Below, piece after piece: positions 5,384-7,413 of a stretch of DNA of 7,413 nt. Below the pieces are notes generated by a model. The model worked only from the letters and a program-made list of their open reading frames with translations, did not search any database and had not been told where the DNA came from. Where the stretch lies: positions 1 to 7,413 of the forward strand of contig USCW01000075.1 in the NCBI GenBank assembly GCA_900553315.1, read 5' to 3'. The DNA is from an uncultured Eubacteriales bacterium. GTDB taxonomy: Bacteria; Bacillota; Clostridia; Christensenellales; Aristaeellaceae. The position numbers were made by a program, and so were the translations under genes. Positions within the stretch are counted from its first letter, which is position 1. Each line of letters begins with the position of its first letter.

Positions 5384-5406
5384 TGTTATTCCTGCATGAA
5401 TGTCAA
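5378..5406 (-). promoter_or_regulatory. Near-consensus promoter of the alarmone synthetase gene
   Basis: On the minus strand TTGACA (5406-5401), a spacer of exactly 17 bases, and TACAAT (5383-5378). This is among the strongest sigma-A promoters in the window. The predicted leader is about 80 bases. Confidence 0.8.
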
Positions 5407-5457
5407 ATGAACAGAATGTGAAGGCGGCGCCGCTGTCTTCCTATTTCCGCGCTTTTG

Positions 5458-5466
5458 TGCTATACT
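5458..5466 (+). promoter_or_regulatory. Extended -10 element for the pyruvyl transferase/trmL operon
   Basis: TGC-TATACT is a good extended -10 element. The -35 position (about 5438-5443, TTCCTA) is weak, as is common with extended -10 promoters. Transcription would begin near 5473, which rules out the in-frame TTG at 5455 as a start. Confidence 0.55.
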
Positions 5467-5490
5467 ACGACCATCAAGCATGAAAGAGGG

Positions 5491-6591
5491 ATGACTTTGG
5501 CGACGCGGGTGGGCGTGCTGACCTTTTTACATAACGATAACTATGGTTCTGCCCTTCAGGCGTATGCGCTTCAATGGGCGCTGACAGCGCTGGGTGCAGA
5601 GGCAGAGCATTTGGACTATCGGCCCTCGCGGCAGGAAAAGCTGCGCAATCTGCTGACCAGCGGCAACTCGCCGCGGTTGATTTTGGAAGGAATGCGCAAG
5701 CGAAGCGTTCGCGCACAGGAGGAGGGCGCACGGCAGAAGGCGGCCTCCTTCGGGCCGTTTTATGCGGCGCATATGCGGCTGTCATCTGTCTGCGCCGATC
5801 ATGCGGCATTGAAAAAACAGGCGTCGCAGTATGACTTGCTGTTGTGCGGAAGCGATCAGATCTGGTCGCCCACGTGGCTGAATCCGGCCTATTTTCTGGA
5901 CTTCGCCGCAAAGGGTCAGCGTAAGGCGGCCTATGCGCCTTCGCTGGGAGTGAAGGAGTTGCCGTCGCCCCGCAAGCAAGCGCTGATGCGTTCGCTGCTG
6001 ACAGGCTTTGAGCGTATCTCTGTCCGTGAGGCAGAGGGAGGGCGACTGCTGGAAAAGCTTTTGCCGGGGACACAGATACCTGTTATGCCTGACCCTGTCT
6101 GTCTGCTTCGCCGGGAGAAATGGCTGGAAATGGCGGAGCATCCGCACCGCAAGCATCCTTATCTGCTCTGCTATTTTCTGGGAGAAAGCCCTGCTTATTG
6201 GGAGCGTGTGACGCGGCTGCAAGAGAAAACGGGCCTGCGTGTGAAGGTGATCCCGCTGACTGCGGAGGCGTATCGCCAGCCCTATGATCTGTGCGCAGGA
6301 CTTTCACCGGAGCAGTTTCTTGGCTATTTAGATGAAGCGGCGGTCGTGTGTACGGATTCCTTCCATGGCACGGTGTTTTCCACGATTTTTCAGACGGATT
6401 TTGAGGTATTCCGCCGGGATCGAGAGGACGATCCTGCATCCCGCAACAGCCGCATTGATAATCTGCTTCGTCAGTTGGCGCTGGACAGCGATTTGGCGGA
6501 AATTCCGTGGGAAGCCGTCACGACTCATTTGGCGGAGATGCGGCGGGAGGGACTTGCTTATCTCGCGTCGCTGTTGGAGGAACAAAGATGA
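5491..6591 (+). CDS. Polysaccharide pyruvyl transferase family protein
   Basis: A 366-residue member of the polysaccharide pyruvyl transferase family (CsaB/WcaK group), which adds a pyruvate ketal from phosphoenolpyruvate to sugars of wall polymers or exopolysaccharide. Signatures: VGVLTFLHNDNYGSALQAYALQ (7-28), the usual opening; LLLCGSDQIW (116-125); AYAPSLG (147-153); SVRE (177-180); PDPVCLL (200-206); and TDSFHGTVFS (288-297), the conserved Ser-Phe-His-Gly loop. It has no signal peptide, so it is cytoplasmic. ATG 5491 directly abuts GAGGG, which is too close for normal initiation; TTG 5497, six bases after GAGGG, may be the true start and would remove two residues. The TGA overlaps the ATG of trmL. 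Distant members of this family are often of unproven activity, and no glycosyltransferases are adjacent, so the acceptor sugar is unknown. Confidence 0.88.
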   Translation: MTLATRVGVLTFLHNDNYGSALQAYALQWALTALGAEAEHLDYRPSRQEKLRNLLTSGNSPRLILEGMRKRSVRAQEEGARQKAASFGPFYAAHMRLSSVCADHAALKKQASQYDLLLCGSDQIWSPTWLNPAYFLDFAAKGQRKAAYAPSLGVKELPSPRKQALMRSLLTGFERISVREAEGGRLLEKLLPGTQIPVMPDPVCLLRREKWLEMAEHPHRKHPYLLCYFLGESPAYWERVTRLQEKTGLRVKVIPLTAEAYRQPYDLCAGLSPEQFLGYLDEAAVVCTDSFHGTVFSTIFQTDFEVFRRDREDDPASRNSRIDNLLRQLALDSDLAEIPWEAVTTHLAEMRREGLAYLASLLEEQR

Positions 6592-7103
6592 ATATTGTAT
6601 TGGTATATCCTGAAATTCCACAGAATACGGGCAATATCGCCCGTACCTGCGCGGCTACGGGTGCAGAGCTTCATTTGATTCGCCCGCTGGGCTTTTCGCT
6701 GGATGATAAATATATGAAGCGTGCCGGGCTGGATTATTGGCATATGATGCACCTGACGGTTTATGATAACCTTGAGGACTTTTTTCAGAAGCATCCCGGC
6801 GCGCATATGCACTACGCCAGCACCAAGGCTCCGCGAAGCTATGCAGAGGTCGCCTATGACCCGGACGATTTTCTGGTATTCGGGCAGGAAACTCGCGGCC
6901 TGCCGGAAAATCTGCTGGAAAAGGTCTATGACCATTGTATTCGTATTCCCATGCGGACAGAGGCGCGAAGCTTGAATCTGAGCAATTCCGTGGCAATCGT
7001 GCTGTATGAGGCGCTTCGTCAACAGGGCTTTCCGGGCCTTTCTGCGGAGGGACACCTTACCGGTCGAGAAGAGGCCGATGGCCCGTGGCTGGATTATGTG
7101 TAA
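6588..7103 (+). CDS. trmL: tRNA (cytidine/uridine-34-2'-O)-methyltransferase TrmL
   Basis: A 171-residue SPOUT-class enzyme that uses S-adenosylmethionine to methylate the ribose of the wobble base (Cm34 or cmnm5Um34) of tRNA-Leu isoacceptors. The family signatures are clear: VLVYPEIPQNTGNIART (4-20), FGQETRGLP (98-106) and IPMRTEARSLNLSNSVAIVLYEALR (120-144), the last forming the knotted cofactor site. Usual family length is about 155-170 aa; the tail after residue 150 is weakly conserved in general. The start at ATG 6588 has GGAGG seven bases upstream; extending further would run out of frame into the upstream gene. It overlaps the pyruvyl transferase stop by ATGA, implying a shared transcript and coupled translation, with no obvious functional link. 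No terminator follows before the next gene. Confidence 0.94.
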   Translation: MNIVLVYPEIPQNTGNIARTCAATGAELHLIRPLGFSLDDKYMKRAGLDYWHMMHLTVYDNLEDFFQKHPGAHMHYASTKAPRSYAEVAYDPDDFLVFGQETRGLPENLLEKVYDHCIRIPMRTEARSLNLSNSVAIVLYEALRQQGFPGLSAEGHLTGREEADGPWLDYV

Positions 7104-7119
7104 GCGGCAGGAATGCCGC
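7104..7119 (+). repeat. Small intercistronic hairpin after trmL
   Basis: GCGGCA (7104-7109) and TGCCGC (7114-7119) pair perfectly around a GGAA tetraloop, directly after the trmL stop codon. No T-run follows, so it is not a textbook terminator; it could stabilise or partly attenuate the transcript. Confidence 0.45.
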
Positions 7120-7156
7120 GATCTGCTTCGTTGGATGAGCAGAGAGGAGGAATCTC

Positions 7157-7413
7157 ATGGCGTATTTCAACCATGATCCCGAGCAAGACTATCAGGCGGA
7201 TAACGCCAATCAGCAGGATTATTTCGAGGATTATGACAACACGGATTGGCAGGACGGCGACTGGGAAGACGATCTCGACGTGGCGCGCGCCGAGCAGGAG
7301 TGGCCCCGTGCGCGGGCCGAGGAACTGCTCCTGCGCGTCGGCGAGGAGGGCAATTACCTGAAACATTACTTTCCCGAACCGGACCGGTTGAAAGTCTTTA
7401 TCCGGGGCGGCAG
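7157..7413 (+). CDS. Acidic protein of unknown function, 3' end outside the window
   Basis: An open frame of 85 codons runs from ATG 7157 to the window end with no stop. GAGAGGAGG (7142-7150) lies six bases before the ATG, so it is very probably a real gene. The N-terminal 42 residues are strongly acidic and aromatic: 15 are Asp or Glu, none is Lys or Arg, with Tyr, Phe and Trp spaced among them (DYFEDYDNTDWQDGDWEDD). From about residue 43 the sequence becomes ordinary and helical (ARAEELLLRVGEEGNYLKHYFPEPDRLKVFIRGG). There is no signal peptide. It starts 53 bases after trmL with no strong terminator between, so cotranscription is possible. I do not recognise the family and the rest of the protein is not visible. 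Confidence 0.75.
   Translation, partial: MAYFNHDPEQDYQADNANQQDYFEDYDNTDWQDGDWEDDLDVARAEQEWPRARAEELLLRVGEEGNYLKHYFPEPDRLKVFIRGG

Noticed and set aside
4816..5421. Plus-strand open frame (201 codons) opposite the alarmone synthetase
   Set aside because: It is a mirror frame of a gene with clear catalytic motifs and covers that gene's own promoter.
5424..5433. GCGGCGCCGC palindrome between divergent promoters
   Set aside because: A 10-bp GC palindrome is expected by chance in moderately GC-rich DNA and it does not overlap either core promoter hexamer pair convincingly.

Overview
The window looks like a chromosomal segment of a Gram-positive, probably anaerobic Bacillota of the class Clostridia. 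Pointers are a clostridial-type 2[4Fe-4S] ferredoxin, strong AGGAGG-type ribosome binding sites, sigma-A-like promoters, a stand-alone small alarmone synthetase, a PdaC-like polysaccharide deacetylase and no outer-membrane genes. The DNA is moderately GC-rich for that class. Genus cannot be read from the sequence. Coding density is high, no gap reaches 300 bases, and I see no tRNA, rRNA, CRISPR array, insertion sequence or phage gene.

Left part (1-3035): a minus-strand pair encodes a cytidylate-kinase-like protein and, overlapping it by ATGA, an unrecognised secreted protein; a hairpin follows at the window edge. Divergent from this pair is a plus-strand gene for a secreted DUF3298/NodB polysaccharide deacetylase. 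The two promoters lie back to back in 1460-1552. The deacetylase gene runs into a bidirectional terminator (2982-3035) shared with the next, convergent operon.

Middle part (3033-5406, all minus strand): an ECF-type sigma factor overlaps by ATGA a single-pass membrane protein with a long Thr/Pro-rich outer stalk, a candidate anti-sigma factor without a recognisable zinc motif. Upstream lie a monocistronic ferredoxin with its own promoter and terminator, then a RelQ/YjbM-like (p)ppGpp synthetase with a near-consensus promoter overlapped by a dyad.

Right part (5458-7413, plus strand): a polysaccharide pyruvyl transferase family protein overlaps by ATGA the tRNA methyltransferase gene trmL, followed by the start of an unrecognised very acidic protein cut by the window end.

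Taken together the genes are mostly core metabolism plus cell envelope and stress functions (peptidoglycan deacetylation, an extracytoplasmic sigma factor, pyruvylation, alarmone synthesis). The least ordinary part is the sigma factor with its stalk protein, convergent with a deacetylase that carries the kind of domain used as a sensor in RsiV. I see no clear case for a wholly new system; the findings below are graded accordingly.
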